From the NCBI RefSeq assembly GCF_037042905.1, contig NC_087257.1, positions 24,751,501 to 24,815,500 on the forward strand: DNA of 64,000 nt. The letters are read 5' to 3'. Positions 1 through 11,824 of the stretch are shown piece after piece. The translations under genes and the position numbers were made by a program. Each line of letters begins with the position of its first letter. Position 1 is the first letter of the stretch. Source of the stretch: Lytechinus pictus. Its lineage: Eukaryota > Echinodermata > Echinoidea > Temnopleuroida > Toxopneustidae. Below the pieces are notes generated by a model, which was not told the DNA's origin, searched no databases, and saw only the letters and a list, made by a program, of their open reading frames with translations.

Positions 1-146
1 CAATTGATCCTAGCACAAATTTCCACAATTGGTTGTATTGGCCACAATGTACAATCACTCATTAAAAATCAATCGTACAATCAACAGCTTGGCACTGTGT
101 AAATGGTGTCCAGTATATATACATTTTCAGGTGCATTTTAACATAC

Positions 147-3100
147 CTTTTCTACAAGCTCCTCAAAAGCACATTGTACACCATCTCTTGTTTTGGCGCT
201 GCATTCGATAAAGAGGCAAGAATGTTTCCTGGCAAACTTTAGGCCCTGCTCTCGAGATACTTCTCTTTTCTCCTGTACAAGAACAACAACATGAAGGCAA
301 TCTTCATCAAAAGAACGATTCATACATTGGATTGTAAATATTTACATCAAAATTAAAGGCTGCAATGTTGTTTAAGAAGATAAATAAAATTCATCTTCCT
401 GCTGAAGCTGTGATTGATAGCTGAGACAGTAATTATCTGAAATCTACAAATTATGCAGTCATTCAGACATCAATATATTCATGAAAAACACCACCATTGT
501 ACTCAAATAGCTGATGATTGGATTTGTAAATGCTGCATGCCTCATTCCTAGGAAGTAAAACTTATTCATCTTATTTGTTGTTTCAAGGTTTGCTCGCATA
601 TGGTTGGACCTACTCCTTTAACATCGACAGCCATAATTTTTCAAGCAGCACAGCTACGAAAATGGTCAAAACAATTTTACTGAATACTCACCTCACATGT
701 CTAGAAAATGTGGCAGATGAAATTCTACAAATTCGACATTCCTACCTTTTGTCCCTCTTTTCTTTTGTGTAATTTATTGATACTTATCGTTTTTGTTGAT
801 ACTGCGCTTAGTCTCCCACACACATAAATTTGTAATACTGATAATGCTCATGCGTGAAAGGGTTTCCAAAAAGGAGGTTGATACACGTAAGTAGCAGACC
901 CTCTACACATACCTTGTCTATCTTGTTTCCGACCAGCATCTTAATAATATCTGCTTTAGTTGAGTATGTATCAAGTTCATTCAACCACTGACCTAACCGG
1001 TCAAAGGTCATCTGATTGCTGACATCATATACTGAAAAGAATATAAGGAGAATATTATGAAACAAAAGCCAAAGTAATCACTGGTATCACAGAGACCATT
1101 GGTTTTTAAACATAATCTTAGTTCAAAAGACCTCCCAAACTTTCAAACTAAAAACTGTGGTTTATTTTATTTTTTTAAATTAGGAAAGAAACACCAAACT
1201 ACATGTAAATGGTCATCATCACCACCATCATCGCCATCATCATCACTAACATCCTTATCATTTTCATTATCATCATCATCCTCCTCCTCATCACCATCAT
1301 CTTCATGTAATTTACTGAGAAGAGACACTGACCCAGAATGACCCCCTGAGCTCCTCGGTAGTAGCTTGGGGTTAATGTGCGGAATCTCTCTTGTCCTGCT
1401 GTGTCCTGTTGACGACAAATAATGATACATGAAATGTACATTAAATGTATAAAAATGTACAGCTTAAAATCGACATCACCCAAGTTGTTTTGAATTATGG
1501 TAGATACCTTTTTGCCCACTCATTCTTTATCTTAATGAAATAGCCCCACAGGTTCTTGATCCCAAATACAATATCTGAATCTTAAAGGGGAAGTTCACCC
1601 TGAAGAAAACTTTGTAAAAAATATTGGTGAAGGTTTGAGGAAAATCTGTTAAAGAGTAAGAAAGTTATTAGAGTTCAAAGTTTTGGATTTGTGACGTCAT
1701 AAACAAGCAGCTGCCCCATGTGTTATGTAATATAAAATGCATGAACTTCAAATTCTGTATGGTTCCTGATGACTTAATTTTGTTTTCTATTCATGATCGG
1801 GTGTGAAATGACTTGTCTATTGATATACAAAAGGTACAGTGAAAACCATTTTCAATTTTCTGAGAAAATGACATTTCATTGATTTTTTACCATTCGCTAT
1901 GTAGGAATGCTGCTCGCATATGACGTCACAAATCAAATAATTGAAATTCTAATAACTTTTTAATTATTTGATGAATTTTTTTCAAACCCTCGGCAATATT
2001 TTTAAATATTTTTTCTGCTATTTTTACAATAAACTTTTTGTCAGGGTGAACTTTCCCTTTAAGTAACAAAATCAAATTATATTCTGAAAGATATCAGGAA
2101 ATCTGACCACAAAAAGACAATTCAATTTAAAAGATTCACAGTGCATACATATATTTCATTCTCTAGACTAGATACATAACTTTTGTTGAGTTGCCATCAA
2201 ATGATATGGTGAATACTGGAATTAAGCATGCCAGTTCACACTTGGTTTTATGTCCGAGTATTTTTGCTTTTCTTGTATAAGAGAGCAGTGTGAACACAAC
2301 ATATGAAAATATTCAGAAAGGAGTGGACTGTTGGAGAGGACATCAGACAGTATGAGAGAAGTTGGGTCGCAAATGGGGAGAGATATAAATAGAGGGAATG
2401 GATAGATGATGAATGATTAAAAATTAGTAAACAGAGGAACAAGGTGATGATAAAGGTGAAAGGACGGAGAAAGATGATAAAGATGATGATGTCTGATGAT
2501 GATGACGATATCAATGATGATGATGGTGGTGGTGGTGATGATGATGATGACTGTGATGATGGTGCCGTTGTTGATAATGATGATGACAATGATGATGATG
2601 ATGATAGTGATGATGATTGCAAAGATGATGAAAAAAATGGAAATGATGATGGTGAAAAGGGAGGAGAAATAAAAGGTGATGAAAGGGAGAAGTAGGAAAA
2701 CATGAAGTTGATGATGAAATGTGAGAAGACAAAGAATGATAATGACAATGAAAAAAAGGGAATGAATGGGAAACATAACGGCGATGATAAACAAGTATGA
2801 TCCAAATGCACTGTACAAAAAGGTCATCATTTTACAGTCTATTATTTTTACAACACACTTACCCATATAGCAAGTTTAGCTTTATTGCCATCTACAGTAA
2901 GAGTTTTCACTTTGAAGTCCACTCCTAATAGATAAATTAAAAAAAAAAGAGGAAACAGGTCAATAATCAAACAGGTATTGCTTTGCTGAAGTTTGCTCAT
3001 AATTAAAAAAAACCCAGTTAATTATCATACACATTTTAATTGATATACATTGAATTGTTTGTGAGCAAAGCAGTATGATCCATTGAAATGTCTCATGAAG

Positions 3101-6100
3101 GGCGATACTTAGTTCAGTTTAAATATGATCTCATTCAAATTGTAAATTGGACCAGGTGGGTTTTTAAAGGACAAGTCCACCCCAACAAAAACTTGATTCG
3201 AATAAAAAGAGAAAAATTCAACAAGCATAACACTGAAAATTTCATCAAAATCGGATGTAAAATAAGAAAGTTATGACATTTTAAAGTTTCGCTTCATTTC
3301 ACAAAAGAGTTATATGCACATCCCGGTCGGTATGCAAATGAGGGAACTGATGACATCACTCAATCACTATTTCTTTTGTATTTTATTATATGAATTATGA
3401 AATATTTTGATTTTCTCGTCATTGTCATGTGAAATGAAGTTTCATTCCTCCCTGAATACGTGGAATTCCATTATACTAACATTTTGTGGTTCAGGCAAGG
3501 AGGTCCTAATCGTCAAATTCGTAAAAATTGAAATATTGTATAACTCAAACAATAAAAAACAAAAGAAATAGTGAGTGAGTGACATCATCGACTCCCTAAT
3601 TTGGATGTAACTGGCTCGTTCATATAACTATTTTTTTTTAAATAGGCGAAACTTTGAAATGTCAGAACTTTCTTATTTTACATCCGATTTTGATGAAACT
3701 TTCAGCATTGTGCTTGTCTGATTTTTCTCTATTGATTCAAATCAACATTTTGTTGGAGTGGACTTGACCTTTAATAAAGCTGTTTGTAAAGTCACACACA
3801 ACTTTATGCACGTCTGGAACATGTTCTTGGGTCATAAATCAATTATATAGGGAAAGCACAAGAAAGGATCACCAGACGTGCGTAAAGTCATTCGTATCTT
3901 ACGAACAGCTTTATGAAACACTCACCAGTTCCATGATAAAAATGCAAAATCCAGCTTCTGTTTTTAGAAGGGGAAAAGAAGATACAGAACAGGGAGAAAA
4001 ATAAAAAGGAAAAAAGTAGAATATTAAGGAGAAGAAAAAGAAGATGGAAGAATAAGAGGAAATTTGGAGAAAGAAGGAAATATTAAAGGGGAATTAAGAA
4101 TACAAAATAAGTAAAATAATAGAGAAGAAAAGAATCTAATCATTGGCTACCCATGACAGATCCCAGGGCCTGGTCTCAAGACATTTACTGTATCATTTTG
4201 AAGGATTCCTATGAGTACAACAATCTCAGAAATTACTTTATAATCAATCTATTTAAAGGAGAATTAGATCTATACTATTTATCACATCATTCCCTTACCT
4301 ATTGTAGCTGCTTGCTCGGGATCAAATGTATCATCTGTGAATCGGAGGAGTAAACTGAAATAAATACAAACAAAACAAAATGAATATGGTCACATCATAT
4401 GCCACTGTCACTTTTTAAACTATAGAATAAAGAAAGAATAAATGCAACTAAAACATGAAGGTAATGAAAAAGTCACTGACTACAACATCACTCAGTCTGA
4501 GCGATGTTATGCTAAAAATAATTGCTTTATTGCTTTTGACTTTGGAATTGCATTGGCATTCCTCACTTTTGTGCTGGCAACGGACCAATCGAATACTTGC
4601 ATGGCCATGATGGTGATCGCAAAGAGATGTTTTTTATTGGTAATTCATTAACAATGAAGCGAACCCTTGTCTACCAGAGGAGCTTCTTTCCAGATTCTAT
4701 AATACTTATGAACTCCCTCCTTAAAAGCACAGATAATTATACCTCTCTAAGACTCTAACTCTTCTAGTCTCTTCACATCTTTAAAAGTCAAGTCCACCCC
4801 AGAAAAATGTTTATTTGAATAAATAGAGAAAAGTAAATCTAGCAGAACACTGAAAATTTCATCAAAATCGGATGTAAAATAAGAAAGTTATGGCATTTTA
4901 AAGTTTCGCTTATTTTTTCACAAAACAGTGATATGATCATATGCACAACTCAGCGACATGCAAATGAGACATTCGATGATGTCACTCACTCACTATTCCT
5001 TTTGTTTTTTGTTTGAATTATGCAATATTTCATTTTTTACAGATTTGACAAGGACCAACTTGACTGAACCATATAGTATTAAACAATGCTAATTCCACAT
5101 GTTCAGGAGGAATTAAATCGTTGTTTCACTTGACAATGAGGAGAAAATTAGAATATTTCGTATTTCATATAATAAAATACAAAAGAAATAGTTAGTGGAT
5201 GACGTCATCAGTCTCCTCATTTGCATACTGACCAGGATGAGCATATAACTGTTTTGTGAAATTAAGCGAAACTTTAAAATGCCATAACTTTCTTATTTTA
5301 CATCCGATTTTGATGAAATTTTCAGTGTTATGCTTGTTGGATTTTTCTCTTTTTATCCAAATCAACTTTTTGTTGGGGTGGACCTTTAAACAAGAGGTAC
5401 AAAAGACCTAGCTCCGTTATTGTCAATATATTGTCAACGGTGGTTGTTTTTACTTGCATGCTGTAAGTAACCTTTTGACGGACGATGTACATAAACTAGC
5501 AAACGCACACTACACTTAATGGCCTTATCCTGCCTCTCTTCTCGTGTGTGTCGGCATGTGTGCGCTCATCGTGTACAAAGTCAATGGGAGAGGAAAGTTC
5601 TGTCACCGCCGCTGACAAAATTAACAGCAGTGAATGGAGTGGTGACTTAAACCAGGATAATGCCCACTGGCCACTTAACCAGTACGACAATACACCGGAC
5701 GGTGGCCTGTACTGTTTCCAGAAGAAGAAGAAAGAATATGTCTGTTTCATAGTGTTTGGAATTGGAGTAAGAAAACTCAGAAAGTGTTTAACAAAACTCC
5801 TCTGTACGTGCTGAACTGCTGAAAGTGAAACAGCATTGAAATTGTACATCTAACGTTAGATCTGATCTACGTTGACAACTTGATTCAAGTGTCAGACTCA
5901 ACAAAAATAAATGATGGTACTAAAAAGGGCAATAAGCTTTGGCATTGCCAAAAACTAACAAGTTAAGTATAGCACTGCACCTGTCCTTGGCACTGCTGCA
6001 AAACATGTCTGTCAAACTGCAAATAACTGGTCGCTGCGCAGTGTACAGCCACATACCACACACAGTCGCAGTCAGTCAGGGACGGCAACGGGGCAACTTA

Positions 6101-6176
6101 CTCACCTCGATTTCCCTACTCCACTTTCTCCAATAATAAGAATTTTCAGGGTGGTTAGAACATCATCTTCGTCCAT
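147..6176 (-). CDS. RAB18: Rab18 small GTPase, six exons, C-terminal exon off the left edge
   Basis: Coding exons on the minus strand are 6106-6176, 4299-4354, 2863-2924, 1333-1405, 913-1031 and 147-272. All junctions are GT/AG and the phases match, giving 169 residues. The start [16 protein letters not shown] is a Rab18 signature. The P-loop GESGVGKS is at residues 16-23, and the G3 motif DTAGQE, G4 motif NKID and G5 motif ECSAK follow in order. Vertebrate Rab18 is about 206 residues, so roughly 35 residues including the prenylated tail are missing; a donor at 141-146 shows the gene continues beyond position 1. Rab18 acts at the ER and lipid droplets. An AG acceptor just upstream of the ATG (near 6196) suggests a 5' UTR exon further right. 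The introns carry two copies of one TTAA foldback family, another foldback, and ATC/GAT microsatellites; I see nothing else in intron 1 (5390-6105). Confidence 0.95.
1210..1311. repeat. ATC/GAT trinucleotide microsatellite
   Basis: Imperfect (ATC)n tract within a Rab18 intron, just downstream of exon 4 in gene orientation. The low-complexity serine or aspartate reading frames over it are composition artefacts. Confidence 0.85.
1582..2062. mobile_element. TTAA-flanked foldback MITE, 481 bp
   Basis: Starts TTAAAGGGGAAGTTCACCC and ends with its near inverse GGGTGAACTTTCCCTTTAA, with no transposase inside. The TTAA at both ends is the target type of piggyBac-like transposases. It lies in the Rab18 intron between exons 3 and 4. 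Confidence 0.75.
2440..2680. repeat. GAT-rich imperfect microsatellite
   Basis: About 240 bp of imperfect GAT/GAC repeats in the Rab18 intron. It gives spurious aspartate-rich and histidine-rich open frames on both strands. Confidence 0.85.
3164..3774. mobile_element. TTAA foldback element, family copy A
   Basis: Begins TTAAAGGACAAGTCCACCCC and ends GGAGTGGACTTGACCTTTAA. The subterminal arms (ATCAAAATCGGATGTAAAAT on the left and its inverse on the right) are also inverted. Related copies lie at 4781-5389, 24089-24909 and 55336-55924. There is no coding capacity, so this looks like a non-autonomous element. It sits in the Rab18 intron between exons 2 and 3. Confidence 0.85.
3775..3915. mobile_element. 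short foldback MITE
   Basis: The left end AAAGCTGTTTGTAAAGT is mirrored by ACGAACAGCTTTATG at the right, and an internal CACGTCTGG is mirrored by CCAGACGTG. It directly abuts the TTAA end of the preceding element. Confidence 0.6.
4781..5389. mobile_element. TTAA foldback element, family copy B
   Basis: Same family as 3164-3774: the left end is TTAAAAGTCAAGTCCACCCC and the right end is TTGGGGTGGACCTTTAA, missing about five bases of the usual right terminus. The internal inverted arms are conserved. It lies in Rab18 intron 1. Confidence 0.85.
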
Positions 6177-6414
6177 GGTAGTCTTATTCCGTGGGTCTAC
6201 AAATAAGAAAGCAAAATACTTGTAAATATATTCCAACGTAGCAAAATAAAGGGTTGGGTTATTGCGCAATTGCCAGAGACGTGTCGTTTGTCCGCTTGTT
6301 TTCTTTCGTACTGACAAGGCAATACATCAATGACGAGAACACAATGTGAGGACGCCCTCTAACGCCTCCAAATTCAGCAAGCGCCCAATAAATAGTATAC
6401 TGTATTTTGACCAA

Positions 6415-6600
6415 TAAGCCCCCCCCCCCCACATTTGAAATACTAGAACATTGAGAAGAGGGGCTGAAAATCATTATCATCATCATATCATCATCATCGT
6501 CAGACATCATCACCATCATCATCATCATCATCATCATCATAGGCGGATGGATCCAGGGGGGCCGAGGGGCCCACGTACCCCCCCCCCTGTTGGCGGAGCA
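6415..6600. repeat. C-run, CAT microsatellite and GGATCCAG repeat upstream of Rab18
   Basis: A poly-C run near 6420 is followed by (CAT)n at about 6469-6540. Next comes GGCGGATGGATCCAGGGGGG with further G and C runs, a sequence type also seen at 38418-38613 and 61600. No gene is visible from here to 6760; 6600-6720 is purine-rich. Confidence 0.7.
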
Positions 6601-6759
6601 AAAGAAAGATTAAAATAGGGGGAAAAGGGGGAAAAGGAAGGGAAAAGAGAGGAGAAAAAAGAAGGGGAAACAGAAAAGGAAGAAGACGAGTGAATAAAAT
6701 AAGATGAGGGGAAGACTTGGAAAATAATTCAAAAAATCTTTCATGTCACTATATAAGAT

Positions 6760-8215
6760 TTTCGCCCGCGCTCGCATTACCTTTTAGGTGATTTACATAT
6801 CTTACTCAATATGGAACTTAAATATCAAATTTTGAAGTCAATATACAAAATATGTTTCAGCTCGGAAATCGATCTTACATTATTTTGTTTGATTTACAAA
6901 TTGATTTTTTAAAAGTGCTCTGTAAAAGTTTATGTTTTATGGTCTGAATATTAGCATTTGTTGCTCGCGCTGCGCGCTCGCAATGTTTGATTTGTCAGAT
7001 ACCTATTATTTTCGTGTATTTCATAAAGTTCTCAAATATCCCTATGCACGTTCGCATTTTGATTGTTGAGTTATGTATGTATTAACATCTGAACATTAAT
7101 TCTATTACAAACTCCTTAAAATCCCAATTTCATGCATGGACCTGTCCACGGAGGATTATCTATTGTTACTGGGGGTGCTGTGACAATGCTCAGCACCCCC
7201 AGTAACAATAGAATAATCCTCTGTGGATAGGTCCCTGATTTCATGACAGTTTATCAAAAATTTCGGCTCGCGATTTGCGCTCGCATTGATTGTTGAAAAT
7301 ATATTAACTCATGCATCTTATTCATAACTACAAAAGTGCTTTAAATGTCCAGTTTTCAAATCCAGTTGACAAATCTCGCGCTCTTATTAGATCAATAAAT
7401 AAGATATTGATTTTATAATCAAATTGTCCCTTATTTTCAGAATGGAATATCGACAAGTTACATCTAGCGCTAAGGAAGAGAAATAGGAAGATCATCATCA
7501 TTTTTATAAGATGACATAATGTTCTTAGAATGTCCCGGTCCTATGTCAAAACTCAAAGTAATAATAGTGGGACATATCAGCTCTTTTTTTAACTGTGATC
7601 CATATCCACCTCACAATTTTCCTACAAAGTGCTTAAAATACAAATCATAAATTGATCCCTTTTTCAGATCGAAATATCAAATGTTTTAAGCTCGCGCTTC
7701 GCGCTCGCTTAATTGATTTTCATGATAAAAAAGGTATTTAGAATGCCCAGATTGTAGATCGAAATCTGAAACACACGCGCGCATGTTCAGATACGCAGCT
7801 TGTTCTCTATTTAAATCATTAGGAGCCTATCCAGTTTCAGATCAGTATCAAAAATGTTCAGCTCGCGCTTTGCGCTGGCATTATTTTTATATAGGAAGGT
7901 TTCCAATTACTCATCCAGTTCATGATTTACAAAACATGAATAGTGCAACATTTTAAAGTGAAAATCTCAAAATTTTCCGCTGGCATCGATTGTTTAGTTA
8001 TATACTTATCTTTTCCACGATTACAACAAGTGCTTAAAATTTCCATTCTTCAGGTAGAAATGTCAAAATTTTCAGCTCGCGATTCGCGCTCGCCTTATTT
8101 GATTGTTGAAATATGTAACGCCTTCATGGCTAACTGCAAGCAGCCATTAACAGATCCTTTTTTATCACGTCAAAATGTATATTAAAAATTTCTGCTCGCG
8201 CTTTGCGCTCGCAGT
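6760..8215. repeat. degenerate array with recurring CTCGCGCTTCGCGCTCGC motif
   Basis: A GC-rich palindrome-like motif recurs in otherwise AT-rich DNA near 6765, 6963, 7263, 7373, 7691, 7859, 8074 and 8193. It is usually preceded by TTTCAG or similar and followed by ATT-rich DNA and a GATTGTTGAA-like string. Spacing is roughly 100-300 bp, so this is either an old divergent tandem array or a repetitive transposon interior. No protein-coding potential is seen. Confidence 0.7.
7138..7234. repeat. 97-bp near-perfect hairpin
   Basis: Two arms of about 43 bases (GGACCTGTCCACGGAGG... and ...CCTCTGTGGATAGGTCC) flank a 10-base loop TGACAATGCT, with few mismatches. It is embedded in the CTCGCG repeat region and looks like a foldback insertion. 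Confidence 0.8.
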
Positions 8216-10223
8216 AATTATTTAGTTGGATACACATCTCGTTTATGATCACAAACATTGCCCAGAATTAATTTGTGTGTAGCATTCATTGCTCCCATAA
8301 ACCATCATTTTATGCTGTTTTTTAAGTCGAAAAAAAAAAAGTTTTCACTGCAAAATATTGGTTATTTTGCTTACATTTCTATTTTTAACACCTACCAGAA
8401 TTCAGGGGGTGATGCCTATTGAAAATAATACAAGCAATGGCCATTAATAGGTCTATCCTACTTTTTCTCGAAAATGTAATCGATTAGTCATTTAAATGCT
8501 AATAAATTATAACTTCAAATGATATAACTTAATTGTCACTCTCTCTTTCTTGTTTCCTGTTTCCTTCCTCCGTTAGGCGTTTAAGGTCGGAGATCGCTCA
8601 CTAATGGGACATTTTGATAAGAGTTCCTGTTGGTTTCTTTCGTTTATACATACAATTATGTTCTGACATTGATCAGCGTTCAGTCATCAAACGGGGAATC
8701 CCCGTCCCATGGAGTGCATGCGCAGTAGTTAGTTGCGCACCTTTTCTTTGAATTGACTATGAAGGATGGGTATACCTGAATGATGACGCCGCGCTCCTAA
8801 CAAATAATTTAGGGATTTCCCAAATTCTCGTCATTCACGGGTGGTGGATCAGCTCATAGCCTCACAATGTAATCGTTTACGATTTTCTATCTGAAAGTGT
8901 CACCTCTATGATTTCGATTCAAGCTAGTGCATCATAGTATACCGATCGAGCTGGTTTCAAATTTCAAGTTCAATTCAGATTTCAGGATGTGTACGGTACT
9001 CAGCACATGCACATGAAGCAATTAAGTCAACAAAAGCTAAACTAAAGTGACCGTGTCCGTGGAGTCCGAACTTTAGTCTTTAACGTTTATAGACGTGCTG
9101 ATTTTGGAACTATTGTATTGTAACTTTGTATGTTCGATTTGGAGAGAGCTAGTGCTAGTGGCGTGCAGATCAAACTGTGTACTGTTAGTGTAAGTAACTT
9201 GTAAGTGTAAGTAGTGTAGTGTAACTCTAAGTGTAAGTAAAGCAAATGTCCATGGTAAAACTAAACAAAGCGAAACAGCCGAGATACTCAAGTCAATATA
9301 CAGCCGGCAGCCGTCTGTTTCGTGGGGTTTTTAAACTTTTTTTTTTAATTTCTCCTCGAGCTCGACCTCGTACACAGACGGCTCGGGAAGGTGCAGCCGC
9401 ATACTCCCAGGCCATTGGGGATTTGCAATACTATAAACCCCCCAGCGGGATCTTTGATTTTTAAGCTAATAAAAAAAAAATTAACCTAAGGTAAAAAGTA
9501 CTGCACTTAATGACTTACATGTAGATCTATAGCAGAATTATTATTCTGTTTTGGCCTGAAATGCACCAAAACTGAAAAAAATAAAGTTACAAGAAAAAAA
9601 AACAGTGACTTCGGCTACCGCACAACTCCCACTTCCCTGGTTTATCTGAACTAACATATGGCCATTGAATCCCTGTACAGATCAAGTTAGAACTTCGGTC
9701 TCTAGTCTGTATTTTTTCTGGTGAGTTGAGCCAATGGAGTTATTCAGCGGAAAGACCGAAGCTTTCGGTCTAGATACTCAACTGCAGCTTCAAATCAAGG
9801 GTAATACTTTTCTAGATTGAAAAATCTGCAGTTTTGGAGGAGTTTTTAAACATTTTCCGATTCTTTCTATACTGCCTGGGAGAGGATTCCGCGAAGCCAG
9901 ATGAAGTCTCAATGGAGCATATCCTGACCAATATAGTTCTAGACTTGATTTTTTCGGTCAAGGCTAATAATTGTAGTTATCTGTCTTCGCACTGTGAGTG
10001 ACGAGTACAAAAATGAGTAGCAGTACAGTAGCAGTTAGCAGGGAAGGTTGGCTGTTGCCTACATTAGGTAATGGTTCGTGTTACAGGCTCCATTAACTAC
10101 TGCTACACTATGCTGCACCTACCCTAAGGCCTAACCATCAGGGCTCATCAAACGGAATGACAAAAAGTGTCACTTTATGTTAGTTAGAAAATATAATTCA
10201 AGAAAAAACATTAACCTACAAGT

Positions 10224-10586
10224 CATCTTACATTTCAACCTGTTTCACTCCTTGTCCATGCTTCTATCAGTTTAAAAATCAGAGATTTATTGCCAGTACC
10301 AAGTATCTATTTCCTCATGTATTATTCACTTCCGATTCCAAAACATTGCAAACGCAATTGCTTATGAGCAGGGATCGCGGGTCAAGAAGCATTCTTTCAT
10401 TTACATTTCCATAGAGATCGGGATCGTTTCATTATTTGCATATTCAATTATCAGATCCTGATCTACTGAAATATGAATATTCATGCTTCTTGAGCAGCGA
10501 CCCGCGCGCATGCTCAACTTGATTTTGAGAGTGAGTGATGATATAGAAGCATGGACAAGGAGTGAAACAGAGTGAAATGTAAGATG
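10224..10586. mobile_element. foldback MITE, about 363 bp
   Basis: The left arm CATCTTACATTTCAACCTG... through CCATGCTTCTAT is inverted at 10543-10586 (ATAGAAGCATGGACAAGG... to AAGATG). An inner pair (GCGGGTCAAGAAGCAT with ATGCTTCTTGAGCAGCGAC) extends the symmetry. There is no coding content. Confidence 0.75.
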
Positions 10587-11114
10587 AGATGTTATAGATG
10601 ATTTGTGAGGTCATGTTTTTGCATGAGTTTTAGTTTTTGATAACAAAGAGTGACACACTTTGTCACTCAGAGTGTCCATCCGAATTACAAGCCCTGGTGG
10701 TTCGGGTACATGTAGGTGTAGTGTAGTGTTGGGGTAGTGAAGTGTAGAGGAGCCTACACGAACAATCACCTGAGGTAGCTGTAGCCCAGTAGCTGCTACT
10801 AGCATGACTAGGTCTACAGTAAGAACATTTGGTTTAAAAACGGGCAGTATCAAGAAAGAAGTAGATTTAATTATAAACAGGAGGAGGGGGATGTTCGTAT
10901 TGTACCAGTAGTTAGAGCCTACCTTACTGAACAGGAGCGAGACCGGAGGCTTGATCTGTTTGCAATATTTGAAAAAATAGGGGATTAAACGCTTGTTCAT
11001 CATTTATGAGAAGCATAAAAATTTATCTTTATCATAATGTGTAACAATTGTGTTAAGAACATAATATACAAGAACTATCTGGTAAAATGGCATCATATTC
11101 AGTGGTACAGCAGG

Positions 11115-11337
11115 GCTCGACATTAGCAGTGGCCAGGTGGCCCAGGGCAACCAAAAATGAAAGTCGGGCCACCAAAATTCTGTAAAAGCCAACACTTGGT
11201 GGCCCGGTTGGGCTACCAAAGTTTTGATAAATTCTGTTGTTTTAGGGCCACTAAATTTGCTTTACGGGCCATCAAAAAATGAAATTGATGATTTTGGTGG
11301 ACCGATTGGGCCACCAAGAAAAAAAGTTAGTGTGGAG
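11115..11337. repeat. GGGCCACCAAA-rich dispersed repeat
   Basis: Starts GGCTCGACATTAGCAGTGGC and contains several tandem variants of GGTGGCCCGGTTGGGCTACC and GGGCCACCAAA. It reads as a short degenerate internal tandem within a dispersed repeat, just upstream of the next gene. Confidence 0.55.
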
Positions 11338-11824
11338 CCTTAGGTACAGTATCGCAAACAGCTAGGGTAGGTATTAAATTTTAGATGTCTTTCAAACCAA
11401 AAATCTTCCATGTCATAAAAATCATGCAAGACATAACATCTGAAAAGACATGATATCTACAAATCTGAAAAGGAAAGTTGGATATCCTGATTTGTAATTG
11501 CTTTATCTTTTGTACATGTCACCGAGGAAGACATAATTTGATGTTCAGGAGTCAGAACACAGAAAAAACATAAAATTTGCATTAAATTAAAACTAAACCA
11601 CACAGAAAACCTGAGACTTGGGTGCCTTCCAGAAGGTGATTTACAATGATGATGTACATGTAGTAATTAGGCTTACAGTCCTCACTCACACACTCATTGT
11701 GACTATTACCATCGAGTTGTAGAGTGGTCTCCATAACATAACAAAATAATTTGAATTTTTTCATGGTGTAAGAATTTTAGTGTTTTAGTTTTAAAAACAT
11801 TTTATTTTTTATTCACAGTTGAGA

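Larger units (their letters stand above)
8216..11824. other. intergenic, no gene recognised
   Basis: No convincing coding exon is seen. It holds poly-A and poly-T runs, a foldback at 10224-10586 and a GGGCCACCAAA repeat near 11115-11337. Any 5' UTR exon or promoter of the death-fold gene probably lies here but cannot be placed from sequence alone. Confidence 0.5.

Noticed and set aside
2248-2866. Long serine-, isoleucine- or histidine-rich frames
   Set aside because: All are translations of the GAT/ATC microsatellite in a Rab18 intron.
5496-5849. Frames of 88-117 codons on both strands in Rab18 intron 1
   Set aside because: No recognisable domain and no splice context; chance open frames.
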